The notes beneath the pieces are model-generated. The model was given only the letters and a program-made list of their open reading frames with translations. It made no database searches and was not told the origin of the DNA. A DNA stretch of 39,355 bases from Bacillota bacterium (lineage in GTDB: Bacteria > Bacillota > Sulfobacillia > JAJYWN01): the NCBI GenBank assembly GCA_021791495.1, contig JAJYWN010000005.1, forward strand, positions 1 through 39,355. The letters run 5' to 3'. The translations under genes and the position numbers were made by a program. Position 1 is the first letter of the stretch. The number at the start of each line of letters is the position of its first letter. Below, in pieces: positions 7,488-17,200 of this stretch.

Positions 7488-9563
7488 TTGATGGTCCGGG
7501 CACTGGAAAAGGAGCTGTCCGCCGCCCTGGTGGGCGGGCGGGTCGAGCGCATCCATCAACCGGACCGGGAAGACCTTGTCATCCTGGTGTACACGCCAGC
7601 CGGACGGCACCGGCTTTTCGTCTCGGTGCGGTCGGACATGCCCCGCTGCTACCTCACCGCTCGGACTTGGGAGAACCCCCCGTCCCCACCCTTCTTCTGT
7701 CAACTTCTGCGCCGCCACCTGGAGGGGGCGCGCATCACCGCCCTCCAGCAGGCCGGCATCGACCGCATCCTGAGCATCGCCGTGACAGCCCGTGACGAAG
7801 TCGGCCGCCCGAGCGGGAAACGGCTCATCCTGGAACTGACCGGACGCAAGAGCAATGTGATCCTCGTGGACGCCGACGACCGGATCGTCGATGCCATCAA
7901 GCGTGTGGACAGCGACGACAATCGCTACCGGGAGATCTGGCCCGGAGTCCCCTACGTCCCTCCTCCCCCGCTGGACAAGATGTTTTTCGGGGCGGCCGGC
8001 ACGTCGTTCTTATCCGAGGCGGCGGCCCGGACTCCTGAAACCAGCCCGGTCCGGCGGCTGATCCTGGACCACCTGGCTGGGCTTGGACCCGTGGTGGCCG
8101 ACGAGGTCTGTTGGCGGGCCGGTGCCGACCCGTCGACGCCCGTCGGGGAAGCCGCGGCCGGCCTGGCTTCGCGCCTGGCCGGCGAACTGTCGCGCCTCGC
8201 ACGGGAGGCGGAGGCGGGTCAATTCCGGCCCAGCCTACTGGAGGCGGCCGACGAGGCCGGCGCCGCGGCGGCTAGTAAGGCCGCCGACAAGGCTATCTGG
8301 GCCGCTATCGAGCTTGGGGCCACCGCGCAAGCCGGCGGTCTAGCCGGTGCCGCCAGCGCCGCCGGTGACGCCGTCCATACCGACGGTGAAAGAAGAGCGG
8401 ACCGTCTACGCCTCTTCGATACCCCCAGCGATATGCTGGACTTCTACTACGCCCAAGTGGAAGCGGTCGACCGCCACCGCCGTCTGGCCGACAGACTGGC
8501 CAAGGCCATCGCCACCGAAAGGGCCCGCGTGGAGCGGCGCCTAGCCGCCCAGGGCGAGAACCTTGCGGCCGCCGCCGAGGCCGAGAACTGGCGGTCCATC
8601 GGGGAGGCCATCCTGGCCAACCTCCAGTCTCCTGAAATGGAAAAGGGCCGGACCAGGGCCACGCTGACCTACTACACCCCTGCCGGCGACCAGCGCACGG
8701 TCGACGTAACCTTGAACCCATCGCTGGGACCCAGTGATAACGCCCAGGCCTTCTTCCGGCGGTACGCCCGGGCCCGGGCCACGCAGCGGGAGGGGCAGCT
8801 CCGCTACGACCAAAGCCGCCGGGACCTTGAGTACCTTGGTTCCCTGGAGGAAGTCCTGGACCGCTTGCGGGAGGAAGGCCGCGAGAACCCTGGGAATCTG
8901 TCCGGCCTAAGGGAATTGGAGGCCGAGATGGCGGCCGAGGGGTTTCTGGGAAGGGCCGCTAAGGCTGCCCGGCGGGTGGCCCCACCCGCCGGCGGAACGG
9001 CCGGCCACAGAAACCAACCGGATCGGGCCAGAAGCAAGGCCAAGGCGAGCTTCGTCCAGGAGAAACCGGCCGGGGGAGGAGCTAAGGGGAAGGCAGGGGC
9101 CGGGACCGGGGCTGAGGGATTGGCTGCGGCCGGAGCCGGTGCCGGAGCGGACTCCGCAGTCCAACGTTCCCGCCCTTATCTGCGTTTTGAGTTGCCTGCA
9201 GGGTTCGTGGCCCTGGTGGGACGGAACAACCGTGAGAACGACAACCTGACTCTGAAAGTGGCGAACCCCGGCGACATCTGGTTTCACACCAAGGATGTCC
9301 CGGGATCCCACGTTATCTTGAGAAGCGCCGCCGGCTCGGCCACCTTCAGCGGCACCGTTCCTGACGCCGCCCTCGAAAGAGCGGCGGAGCTGGCCGCCTA
9401 TTATAGCCAGGCCCGCCATTCGTCGAAAGTGTCGGTAGACTACACCGAGCGCCGCCACGTCCGCAAGCCGCCCGGAGCGCGCCCGGGGATGGTTATCTAC
9501 GATCATCATCAAACGGTATACGTGGAGCCCAGATCGCCGGGAATGACCAGTGAAACCCGATGA
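7488..9563 (+). CDS. rqcH: Rqc2/RqcH homologue, NFACT family (ribosome-associated quality control)
   Basis: A protein of about 691 residues. RqcH binds split 50S subunits carrying stalled peptidyl-tRNA and recruits tRNA-Ala to add C-terminal alanine tails that mark the chain for degradation. Seen: NFACT-N from residue 1, with the tRNA-binding Asp-Arg pair (Asp92-Arg93 in AGIDRIL); a helical coiled-coil middle (~320-500); a Gly/Ala/Lys-rich linker (~505-568); and NFACT-R from about 570 (FVALVGRNNRENDNLTLK, DIWFHTKDVPGSHVILR). The first normal start is TTG 7488, but the conserved ALDGL segment is encoded just upstream from ATC 7473, with AGGAG at 7458-7462. Translation probably begins at 7473, which would place the pair at 97-98 as in B. 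subtilis RqcH. Confidence 0.95.
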   Translation: MMVRALEKELSAALVGGRVERIHQPDREDLVILVYTPAGRHRLFVSVRSDMPRCYLTARTWENPPSPPFFCQLLRRHLEGARITALQQAGIDRILSIAVTARDEVGRPSGKRLILELTGRKSNVILVDADDRIVDAIKRVDSDDNRYREIWPGVPYVPPPPLDKMFFGAAGTSFLSEAAARTPETSPVRRLILDHLAGLGPVVADEVCWRAGADPSTPVGEAAAGLASRLAGELSRLAREAEAGQFRPSLLEAADEAGAAAASKAADKAIWAAIELGATAQAGGLAGAASAAGDAVHTDGERRADRLRLFDTPSDMLDFYYAQVEAVDRHRRLADRLAKAIATERARVERRLAAQGENLAAAAEAENWRSIGEAILANLQSPEMEKGRTRATLTYYTPAGDQRTVDVTLNPSLGPSDNAQAFFRRYARARATQREGQLRYDQSRRDLEYLGSLEEVLDRLREEGRENPGNLSGLRELEAEMAAEGFLGRAAKAARRVAPPAGGTAGHRNQPDRARSKAKASFVQEKPAGGGAKGKAGAGTGAEGLAAAGAGAGADSAVQRSRPYLRFELPAGFVALVGRNNRENDNLTLKVANPGDIWFHTKDVPGSHVILRSAAGSATFSGTVPDAALERAAELAAYYSQARHSSKVSVDYTERRHVRKPPGARPGMVIYDHHQTVYVEPRSPGMTSETR

Positions 9564-9823
9564 CCAGCCACGCCTTCAGATTAGGGCACGTTTAGCCAGT
9601 CCGCAAAGGCCAAAACCGGTTCAATCCCATCCTCGGACCACCCCTGCGCCCCTGCGCCGCGTTTGCGGTCAGGTTCAGCCTCAACCTTCTCTTGCCTGCC
9701 TCGGATTTGCTTCATCGCCTTATGTTAACAAAAGGTGAGTTGTCTGTGACGAAGAACATACGGCCCTCTAGCTGACCTATTATGCGCCAGCCCCCATCAG
9801 GACCATAGGGAGCCGAGGTCCGA
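9564..9823. other. 260-base non-coding stretch left of the transposase remnant
   Basis: No gene is supported on either strand. Part of this may be older insertion-sequence or target DNA, since it is locally less GC-rich around 9705-9790 than the flanking genes. A 77-codon minus-strand frame (9712-9945) overlaps the transposase remnant and has no recognisable family. No clear terminator hairpin with a U-run was seen after rqcH. Confidence 0.35.
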
Positions 9824-10578
9824 ATGCACCCACACCGCCGTCCGAGGAGATTGCTCAGCACCGTCTTGGCAAGCGTCTTGGTCATCGTTAAGGAGATCAC
9901 CGTCGGCGACAGGGAAGCCCGGCGGCGCTTTGTCCTAGTCCGCAACCCCTATGAAGAAGCCCGCGACCGGGAAGAGCGGGAACGCACACTGAAAAAGCTG
10001 GAACAGGAGCTTGAGGGGCACTCCCGCCTGGGCAAAGAGGAACATGGGAAGGCCGTCTGCCGCCTGGTGTCCCACCCCGTCTACGGCCGCTACCTGAAGC
10101 TAGACAAAAGTGGACGGCCGCGGATCGACCAGGCCAAAGTGAAGGCGGAGGAACGGCTGGACGGCAAGTACCTCCTGCGCACTTCCGATGATACCCTAAG
10201 TCCCGAGGACGTTGCCCTGGGCTACAAGCAGCTGCTGGAAGTGGAGGCCGCCTTCCGCACCATAAAGCAGGCCTTGGACCTTCGGCCCGTCTACCATCGC
10301 CTGTCGCGGCGCCTGGAGGCCCACGTCCTCCTGTGCTGGCTGGCTCTGCTCCTGATTCGCGTGGCCGAGACCCGGTGGAAAGAAACCTTGGGGAGCGCCA
10401 CACCTGGCCCCGGCTGAGGGATGAGCTGGACAGGATGCACCTCGGCATTTTCAACGGCCCGGCGGGCACCGCCTGGCAGCGCACCGAGACCACCGCCTTC
10501 CAGCGGCAAATCCTTTCGGCCCTAAGTGTGGAAGAGCCCCCACGCTTCTTCAGATTGGACCCGCGCCAGAGCCTGTAG
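9824..10578 (+). pseudogene. IS1634-type transposase remnant (C-terminal half, frameshifted)
   Basis: From about 9890 the plus strand encodes the C-terminal half of a DDE transposase of the IS1634/IS4 group: a VKEITVG ... FVLVRNPYEEARDREERE helix, DGKYLLRTSDDTLSPEDV, then the YKQLLEVEAAFRTIKQALDLRPVYH block carrying the catalytic Glu, and EAHVLLCWLALLLIRV. Near 10391-10394 a G-run appears one base short. The tail (ERHTWPRLRDELDRMHLG ... EEPPRFFRLD) continues in another frame to the stop at 10578. The N-terminal ~300 residues, with the first two acidic residues, are absent. It therefore cannot make an active enzyme. No terminal inverted repeats or target duplication were recognised. Confidence 0.85.
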
Positions 10579-10874
10579 TTACACGGCATGTTTCGCTGAA
10601 CACATCGCAAAGCCTTGTGGCGTCAGCGTCTACGCTGTATTCATGTGCCCCTGGACTGTCGAAGTCGGGGATCCCAGAGACCAGGAAATGATCAGATATG
10701 GAATCGGTTCCTTTGAGAAGCGGCACCAGCCAAGTCAGCCTGGTTATCTGTTCGGCTTTGAGGATCTTGCCAGCAGATGGAAGGAAGGTCGCCAGACGTG
10801 AGACTCCCTAGAGTTGTGTCACCTGGGCCAGGACGTTCCCCCGGAGTTGGGCAACTTGCCAGGGACCGGGCCGC
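10579..10874. other. Non-coding scar between transposase and GNAT remnants
   Basis: Roughly 300 bases without a supported gene. Short frames exist on both strands (for example 10526-10801 plus) but none has family-like sequence. Probably the junction of the IS remnant with the deleted part of the GNAT gene. Confidence 0.4.
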
Positions 10875-10976
10875 CCACTCGAACTCTGTGAAGTCGTAGA
10901 TGTAGAACTGCATGAGGTTCTCCAGGACCGCCCGGTCGGCGTCCCGCACCTCTTTCAGGGCAATGACGTGTCCCAA
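10875..10976 (-). pseudogene. Truncated GNAT acetyltransferase gene (N-terminal fragment)
   Basis: A minus-strand frame opening at TTG 10976 encodes ALKEVRDADRAVLENLMQFY followed by IYDFTEF, which matches the start of GNAT N-acetyltransferases (…REATPEDRPVLENLMQLYLYDFSEF type). After about 34 residues the similarity stops, and the rest of the open frame (to 10692) is composition-biased with no acetyl-CoA binding motif. The gene has lost its acetyltransferase core. Its position about 300 bases from the transposase remnant suggests disruption by insertion and deletion. Confidence 0.6.
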
Positions 10977-11030
10977 CGCCTCTCAGTCCGGAGTCATCCG
11001 ACCCAGAGCCCAGAACCCCCCGGCGCCTAT

Positions 11031-11663
11031 CTACTTTGCCCCGGCCGTCTTGGGCTTGGTCAGCGGTATCCCGGCTTTGCACCAAGGGCACTCTTCGGGC
11101 AGATAGGACTCTACCTTCAAGGTAACCAGCGATTCCATGCGCACGCCCAGGTTCACCGTGCCACCGCTGCGGTCGGCCAGCGCGCCCACGCCGACCACCT
11201 CGGCCCCGTTCTCACGGACGACGTCCATGGCCAGCTGCACCGAACCACCCGTCGTCAGGGCGTCCTCGACGCACAGGACCCGTTCGCCCGGCCGTAGGGC
11301 AAAACCGCGCCGCAAGGCCATCTTCCCGTTCTCTTTCTCCACAAAGATGGCCCGCGCCCCCAAGGCCCGGCCCACTTCGTAGGCCAGGGTGATGCCACCC
11401 AGGGCCGGTCCGACCACCGTGTCGATCTTCACCCCGGCGAACTTCTCAGCGATGGCCCTCCCAAGCCCCTCCGCTTTTTCCGGCCACTGCATCACCTGGG
11501 AACACTGGAGAAAGACGTTGGAGTGACGCCCGGACGTGAGGAGGAAATGACCTTCCATCAGAACACCTGTGTCCCGGTAGAGTTTAAGGATGTCGTCGGT
11601 GGTCATCGTCTGGGAACCGTTGCCGTTACCTTTGCCTGTTCCGTTGCCGTTCCCTCGGGCCAT
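11031..11663 (-). CDS. pyrE: Orotate phosphoribosyltransferase
   Basis: A 210-residue enzyme that joins orotate to PRPP to give OMP. The PRPP-binding loop is VLCVEDALTTGGSV (residues ~129-142), and TSGRHSNVFLQCSQ (43-56) and GPALGGITLAYEVGRALG are family segments. The C-terminus (YLPEECPWCKAGIPLTKP) belongs to a subgroup of PyrE with two late cysteines. The family start would be near MTTDDILKLYRDTG (residue 20), but the first ATG has GGAGGG about 10 bases upstream inside pyrF and lies 3 bases after the pyrF stop. The Gly-Asn-rich first 19 residues (nt 11607-11663) are therefore probably translated. Last gene of the pyr operon. Confidence 0.95.
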   Translation of the reverse strand: MARGNGNGTGKGNGNGSQTMTTDDILKLYRDTGVLMEGHFLLTSGRHSNVFLQCSQVMQWPEKAEGLGRAIAEKFAGVKIDTVVGPALGGITLAYEVGRALGARAIFVEKENGKMALRRGFALRPGERVLCVEDALTTGGSVQLAMDVVRENGAEVVGVGALADRSGGTVNLGVRMESLVTLKVESYLPEECPWCKAGIPLTKPKTAGAK

Positions 11664-11666
11664 GTG

Positions 11667-12398
11667 TCAGATGCCCTCCATTTCCGCAATGATCCGGCGG
11701 GCCGCCTCTCGAGGCTGACCCGCCGCGGTGATGGGCCGACCCACCACAATGTAAGTTGAACCGTTCTTCAGCGCCTTCGCCGGCGTGACCACGCGGCTGT
11801 GGTCCTGCATGCCTTCGCCCGCCGGCCGGATGCCCGGCGTGACCAGCACCGCCGCCGGGCCGAACCGCGCCCGCAGCATCGCCGCCTCCTGGGCGGAGGC
11901 AACCACGCCCTGTAACCCGCTCTGCAGGGCGAGCCCGCACCACCCGGCCACCACTTCCGGCAACGGCCGTGCCAGCCCCACCTCGTCCCGCAGCGCGGCG
12001 TCGTCCAGGCTGGTCAGTACGGTCACGGCGATCACCTGACACCCAGAGCCGGCCGCGGCCTCCCGTGCCTCGGCCGTCGCCTTAGCCACCGCCTCCGCCG
12101 CCGCTTTCATCATCGCCCGGCCCCCAGCGGCGTGCACGTTGAACATGTCCACGCCCAGGCCGGCAAGGACCGCGGCCGTGCGGGCCACTGTGTTGGGGAT
12201 ATCGTGCAACTTGAGATCCAGGAAAACCCGGCCGCCCGCGGCCTTGATGGCCTTGACCGCCGCCGCTCCCTCCGCTGTGAAAAGCTCCAGGCCGACCTTG
12301 AAGAAAGAAACCTCAGGAGTGAGACTCTCGACCATGCTCATGGCCGACTTTAGATCCGGGAAGTCCAGGGCTACAATGAGGCGGTCCTTTGGTTGCAT
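11667..12398 (-). CDS. pyrF: Orotidine 5'-phosphate decarboxylase
   Basis: A 243-residue TIM-barrel enzyme that decarboxylates OMP to UMP, the last step of the pathway. The catalytic Asp-Lys-Asp cluster is in FLDLKLHDIPNTV (Asp61, Lys63, Asp66). VALDFPDLKSA near the start, VHAAGG, VLVTPGIRP and the late IVVGRPIT phosphate-binding strand are also present. The length is normal for the family. It sits between pyrD (40-base gap) and pyrE (3-base gap), and is co-transcribed with both. Confidence 0.97.
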   Translation of the reverse strand: MQPKDRLIVALDFPDLKSAMSMVESLTPEVSFFKVGLELFTAEGAAAVKAIKAAGGRVFLDLKLHDIPNTVARTAAVLAGLGVDMFNVHAAGGRAMMKAAAEAVAKATAEAREAAAGSGCQVIAVTVLTSLDDAALRDEVGLARPLPEVVAGWCGLALQSGLQGVVASAQEAAMLRARFGPAAVLVTPGIRPAGEGMQDHSRVVTPAKALKNGSTYIVVGRPITAAGQPREAARRIIAEMEGI

Positions 12399-12438
12399 GT
12401 GACACTCCTTTCAGCTTGTCGACTCCTGCCTGTCCGGC

Positions 12439-13449
12439 CTACGGCCTACTCCCCAGAAAACCGGGATTCGCCGCGCCGACGATCTCGGCGACGCCCCGGT
12501 GCCCGTGGGCGGCCAGGTAGGCGGCGATCCCTTCGATAACGTCCAGCGGCGCCAGGGGGTCGGCGAAGTTGGCCGTCCCGATGGACACAGCCGAAGCCCC
12601 TGCCAGGAGGAATTGGATGGCGTCGGGGGCGGTGACGATGCCGCCCAGGCCGATGATGGGCACCTTGACCTGGCGGGCCACGTCCCACACCATTTTCAAG
12701 GCCACCGGCCGCACCGCCGGCCCCGACAGCCCGCCAACGGTGTTCCCGAGGACAGGGCGGCGCCGCTCAATGTCAATGACCATGCCGACCAAGGTGTTAA
12801 TCAAAGAAAGCATGTCCGACCCCGCGTCGACCACGGCCCGGGCCACCTCACCGATGTCCGTTACGTTGGGCGTCAGCTTGGTGATGATGGGTAGCTTGGT
12901 GGCCCGGCGCACCCCGGAGACCACCGCCGCCGCCGAGGGACAGTGGACGCCGAAGGCCATCCCGCCCTGGTCCACATTGGGGCAACTGATGTTGATCTCG
13001 ATGGCCGCGACACCCGGAACACTGTCCAACCGACGGGCTATCTCGCCGTACTCGTCCACGCTGTGCCCGGCGATGTTGACGATGGCTGTGGCCCCCACCG
13101 ATACCAGCCAGGGCAGTTCGGTGCGGATCACCTCGTCCACGCCGGGGTTTTGCAGGCCGATGGCATTCAGCATGCCGGCTGGTGTTTCCACCACGCGGGG
13201 CGGCTTGTTGCCCGCCCGGGGGTGCAGGGTCGTCCCCTTGACCATCACCGCGCCCAACTGTGAAATGTCGTAGAAGCGGTGGAATTCGTGGCCGTAGCCA
13301 AAAGTGCCGGAAGCCACGGTGACGGGGTTTTTCAGAGTCAACCGCCCCAGCTTCGCCGTGAGGTCAACGCCGGCCGGCAAAGTCAGCGCGGGCGAACGTT
13401 CTCCGTCGCCGCCGACGAAAGCGGCCACGGAAGAAGTCATCTCAGGCAT
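12439..13449 (-). CDS. pyrD: Dihydroorotate dehydrogenase, class 1B catalytic subunit
   Basis: A 336-residue FMN enzyme. NISCPN carries the catalytic Cys156, which marks class 1 dehydrogenases. ASGTFGYG (47-54), NAIGLQNPG, and the FMN phosphate region GLGGIVTAPDA ... AGASAVSIGTANF are visible. Together with the PyrK subunit encoded just upstream it should pass electrons from dihydroorotate to NAD+. About 25 residues precede the usual class 1B start (LTAKLGRLTLKNP), making the protein slightly longer than the ~305 typical. The start codon overlaps the pyrK stop region by 8 bases, indicating translational coupling. Confidence 0.97.
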   Translation of the reverse strand: MPEMTSSVAAFVGGDGERSPALTLPAGVDLTAKLGRLTLKNPVTVASGTFGYGHEFHRFYDISQLGAVMVKGTTLHPRAGNKPPRVVETPAGMLNAIGLQNPGVDEVIRTELPWLVSVGATAIVNIAGHSVDEYGEIARRLDSVPGVAAIEINISCPNVDQGGMAFGVHCPSAAAVVSGVRRATKLPIITKLTPNVTDIGEVARAVVDAGSDMLSLINTLVGMVIDIERRRPVLGNTVGGLSGPAVRPVALKMVWDVARQVKVPIIGLGGIVTAPDAIQFLLAGASAVSIGTANFADPLAPLDVIEGIAAYLAAHGHRGVAEIVGAANPGFLGSRP

Positions 13450-14272
13450 CCAGGTCCACCTCCCCTGCGGCGAAGACCGGGCCTTCGTGACACACCCGGA
13501 CCATCTTGACCTCGCCCGCCGCCATTTTCGGCCCCACCTGACGCACCGCGCAGCCCCGGCAGGCCCCGATACCGCAGGCCATCCGTTCCTCCAGACTCAG
13601 GTACACCGGGAGACCGAGCAGGGTGGCCGAAGCTTTCAGGGCCCGGAGCATGGGTGTGGGGCCGCAGGCGTAGACGACGGGAGCCGGGACGCGGCCCGAC
13701 CGAAAGACCACCATGGTGAGCATCTGTTCCAGGAGCGCCACCACCGTGCCGTGGAACCCGGCAGACCCATCGTCCGTCGCTACCTGGACCTTCCCGGCCA
13801 GTTCGCCAGGGGGCGGAAGCTCGGCTGCGTTGCGTGCTCCCACCAAGGAGAGGACCTCGTGCCCGCCGGCCGTCAAGACCTCGGCCAGAAACTTCAGCGG
13901 CGCCAGACCCACTCCTCCGCCGACCAGGATGGACGGACCGGCCGCGCCGGCCGCCTCCAGGAATCCGCGCCCCAGGGGCCCCGTGACCCGGATGGTTTCT
14001 CCGACTGGCACGGAAGCTAGAAGGCGCGTCCCCCGACCCACGACCCGGACCAGAAGCTCGAACGTCCCTTTCTGCTTGTCCACCCCCGCCACCGACAGAG
14101 GCCTGTCCAACAACGGGTCCGCCGCCGTCCCCGGCCCCGGCCAGGCTCTCACCTGCACAAACTGGCCCGGCAGCGACTCCTGGGCCACTGCCGGGCACTG
14201 GATGGTGATGGACACCATGTTCCGGGCGAATTCTCTCTTAGCAGTTACAGTGGCTCTACCGATGTACGGCAC
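13442..14272 (-). CDS. pyrK: Dihydroorotate dehydrogenase electron transfer subunit
   Basis: A 276-residue ferredoxin-reductase-like subunit. The FAD-binding RPLSVAG motif is at 57-63, [14 protein letters not shown] (118-131) is the NAD(P)-side glycine motif, and YACGPTPML (201-209) is the C-terminal reductase signature. A [2Fe-2S] site is formed by Cys233, Cys238 and Cys241 in [11 protein letters not shown] plus Cys261 in VCHEGPVF. It carries electrons from PyrD to NAD+. It overlaps carB by 17 bases upstream and pyrD by 8 bases downstream. Note the start region is read through the carB C-terminus in another frame. Confidence 0.96.
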   Translation of the reverse strand: MPYIGRATVTAKREFARNMVSITIQCPAVAQESLPGQFVQVRAWPGPGTAADPLLDRPLSVAGVDKQKGTFELLVRVVGRGTRLLASVPVGETIRVTGPLGRGFLEAAGAAGPSILVGGGVGLAPLKFLAEVLTAGGHEVLSLVGARNAAELPPPGELAGKVQVATDDGSAGFHGTVVALLEQMLTMVVFRSGRVPAPVVYACGPTPMLRALKASATLLGLPVYLSLEERMACGIGACRGCAVRQVGPKMAAGEVKMVRVCHEGPVFAAGEVDLDA

Positions 14273-17200
14273 CGGCCGCTTTCCCCTCCTCCGCCAGGTA
14301 ATCCTGGAGCGCCACAGCGGGTAGCGCGCCCACGTCCCCGCCCCTCTCCAGCACCGCCAACATGGCCCGCGCCGTGTCGAGGGAGGTGAGGCAAGCTACC
14401 CCGTGTTCCACCGCCACGCGCCGGATGCGGAATCCATCGCGCTCCGGCGCCTTACCCCTTGTCAAAGTGTTAATGACCAGCCCTATACGCCCTTGCCGCA
14501 GAAGGTCGGCGATGTGGGGCGTGCCCTCCGACAGCTTGTTCACCGTCTCCACGCTCACCCCTGCCTCGGTCATGGCCGCGGCGGTCCCGCGGGTGGCCAT
14601 GATTTTGAAGCCGGCCCGGGCGAAGCCGGTCGCCAACTGCGCTGCTTCAGGCTTGTCGCGGTCGGCTACCGTGAAGAGTACGCTTCCTTTAATGGGCAAG
14701 GTGTATCCGCCCGCCGAAAAGGCCTTGCCGAGAGCGGCGGCGAAGTCGTCGCCCAGCCCCATGACCTCGCCGGTGGACTTCATCTCCGGCCCCAGGACGG
14801 TATCCACCTCGGTCAATTTGGACCAACTGAACACCGGAAGTTTCACGCTGACCCGCCGCGGTTCCGGCGCCAGCCCACCCGCGTAGCCTAGCTCGCGCAG
14901 GCTCTTCCCCAGGCTGACCAAGGTCCCCAGCGTGACCAGCGGCACCCCCGTCACTTTCGACAGGAACGGCACCGTGCGGCTGGACCGTGGGTTGACTTCA
15001 AGGACGTGAACCTTACTGCCCACCACCACGAACTGGATGTTCACCAGCCCTCTTACCCCAATGGCCACCGAGAGGCGCGTGGTGTAATCCAGAATAGTAG
15101 CCCGCACCTCCGGGCTGAGGTTCTGCGACGGGTACACCGCGATGGAGTCGCCGGAGTGGACGCCGGCCCGTTCCACGTGCTCCATGATCCCCGCCACCAG
15201 AACTTCCGTTCCGTCGCTGACGGCGTCGGTCTCCACCTCGCGCCCTTCCACGTAGTGGTCCACCAGCATGGGGTGACCCGGCGAGACCAGCGCCGCCACC
15301 TCAGTGTATTCGCGCAATTCCTTCTCGCTGTAGACGATCTCCATGGCCCGCCCGCCCAGGACGTAGGAGGGACGTACCAAGACGGGATACCCCACCCGGG
15401 CCGCGATGGCCGCCGCCTGGTCGGCCGACATGGCGGCACCGCCCGCGGGCCGGGCGATGTCCAGCTGGTTCAGGATTTCTTCGAAACGGCCCCGGTCCTC
15501 GGCCCGGTCGATGGCTTCGGCCGAGGTGCCCAGAACGTTCACTCCCGCCGCCGCCAGGGGGCCGGCCAGGTTGATGGCTGTCTGCCCGCCGAACTGGCAG
15601 ACGACACCCTCCGGCTGCTCTTTCCGGATGACGTTCATGACGTCCTCGTAGGTCAGGGGCTCGAAATAGAGGCGGTCCGAGGTGTTGAAGTCGGTGCTTA
15701 CTGTCTCCGGATTGTTATTAATGATGATGGATTTCACGCCGGCATCGCGCAGGGCCCAGGCGGCGTGGACGCAGCAGTAGTCGAACTCGATGCCTTGCCC
15801 GATGCGGATGGGCCCCGACCCCAGGACGATGACCTTACGCCCGGGGAGGGGCGGAGCCTCGTCTTCGGCCTCGTAAGTACTGTAGAAATAGGGTGTGGCG
15901 GCGGCGAACTCACCGGCGCAAGTATCCACCATTTTGTATACTGGCTTGACTCCGAGGGCGGCGCGCCGGTCGCCGAAGGCGGCCCCGGATTCCTTCAAGG
16001 TTCGTCCCAGCACGGTGTCGGAGAACCCGAAACGCTTGGCTTCCGCCAGTAACTCGCGGCTCGGCCCGGAACCGTTTCCGTCCCGGGCGGCCGCGCCGTT
16101 TCCGTCTCCCGCGGCCGCAATCCCCATCGCGCCGTTGTCGTTCCCCGCCGTGCCGTTCCCATTTGCCACCACCGCGTTCCACTTGTCCTCGAAGGACACG
16201 GCCCGCCGCAACTTCTCGAGGAAGAACCGGTCTACTCCCCCGCTCATTTCGGCCAGCTCACCGGCGGAGAACCCGCGGCGCAGAGCCTCGGCCAGCATGA
16301 ACAACCGGTCATCGCTGGGCATGGCCACCCGCCGCCTCAGTTCGGCGTCATCGAGTCGGGCCAGCACCGGGCGGCTCAGTCCTTCGTCGCCGGTTTCCAG
16401 AGACCGGACGGCTTTCTGCAGAGCGCCCTCGAAACTCCGGTCGATGGCCATGACCTCGCCGGTGGCCTTCATCTGCGTCCCCAACCGCCGGTTGGCCAGC
16501 CGGAACTTGTCGAAGGGCCAGCGCGGGATCTTCGCCACCACGTAGTCCAAGGCCGGCTCGAAGCAGGCGTAGGTGTTCCCCGTCACCGGGTTCTTAATTT
16601 CGTCCAGCGTAAGCCCCACGGCAATCTTGGCCGCCACACGGGCGATGGGGTAGCCGGTAGCCTTCGACGCCAGGGCCGACGACCGCGACACGCGCGGGTT
16701 CACTTCGATCACGTAATAGTTGTTTCCCCGCGGGTTCAGGGCCAGTTGGACGTTGCAGCCACCCTCGATGCCCAGGGCGTCGATGATCTTCAGGGACGCC
16801 GCCCGGAGCCGCTGGTAGTCCCGGTCGGACAGCGTCTGGCTGGGGGCCACGACGATGCTGTCTCCTGTGTGCACGCCCATGGGGTCGAAGTTTTCCATAT
16901 TGCAGACCGTAATGCAATTCCCGCGGCCGTCCCGCATCACTTCGTACTCGATTTCCTTCCACCCAGCTACACTGCGCTCGATGAGCAACTGGTGGATGGG
17001 ACTGGCGGTGAGGCCGCGCCCCGCGACTTCCTCTAGCTCGTCTGGACCGGCGGCCATGCCGCCGCCCGTCCCGCCCAGCGTATACGCGGGTCGCACCACC
17101 ACCGGGTAACCGATACGCTCCGCAAAGTCGAGAGACCCTTGGATGGAATCGGTGATGGTGCTTTCGGGGACAGGCTGGCCGATGGAAGTCATCAGGTCCT

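Noticed and set aside
6363-7718. 451-codon minus-strand frame
   Set aside because: It lies antisense to the MBL, TIGR04076-like and rqcH genes, which have family motifs and ribosome sites; the frame has none.
10526-10801. 91-codon plus-strand frame after the transposase remnant
   Set aside because: It begins inside the transposase tail in another frame and shows no conserved motif.
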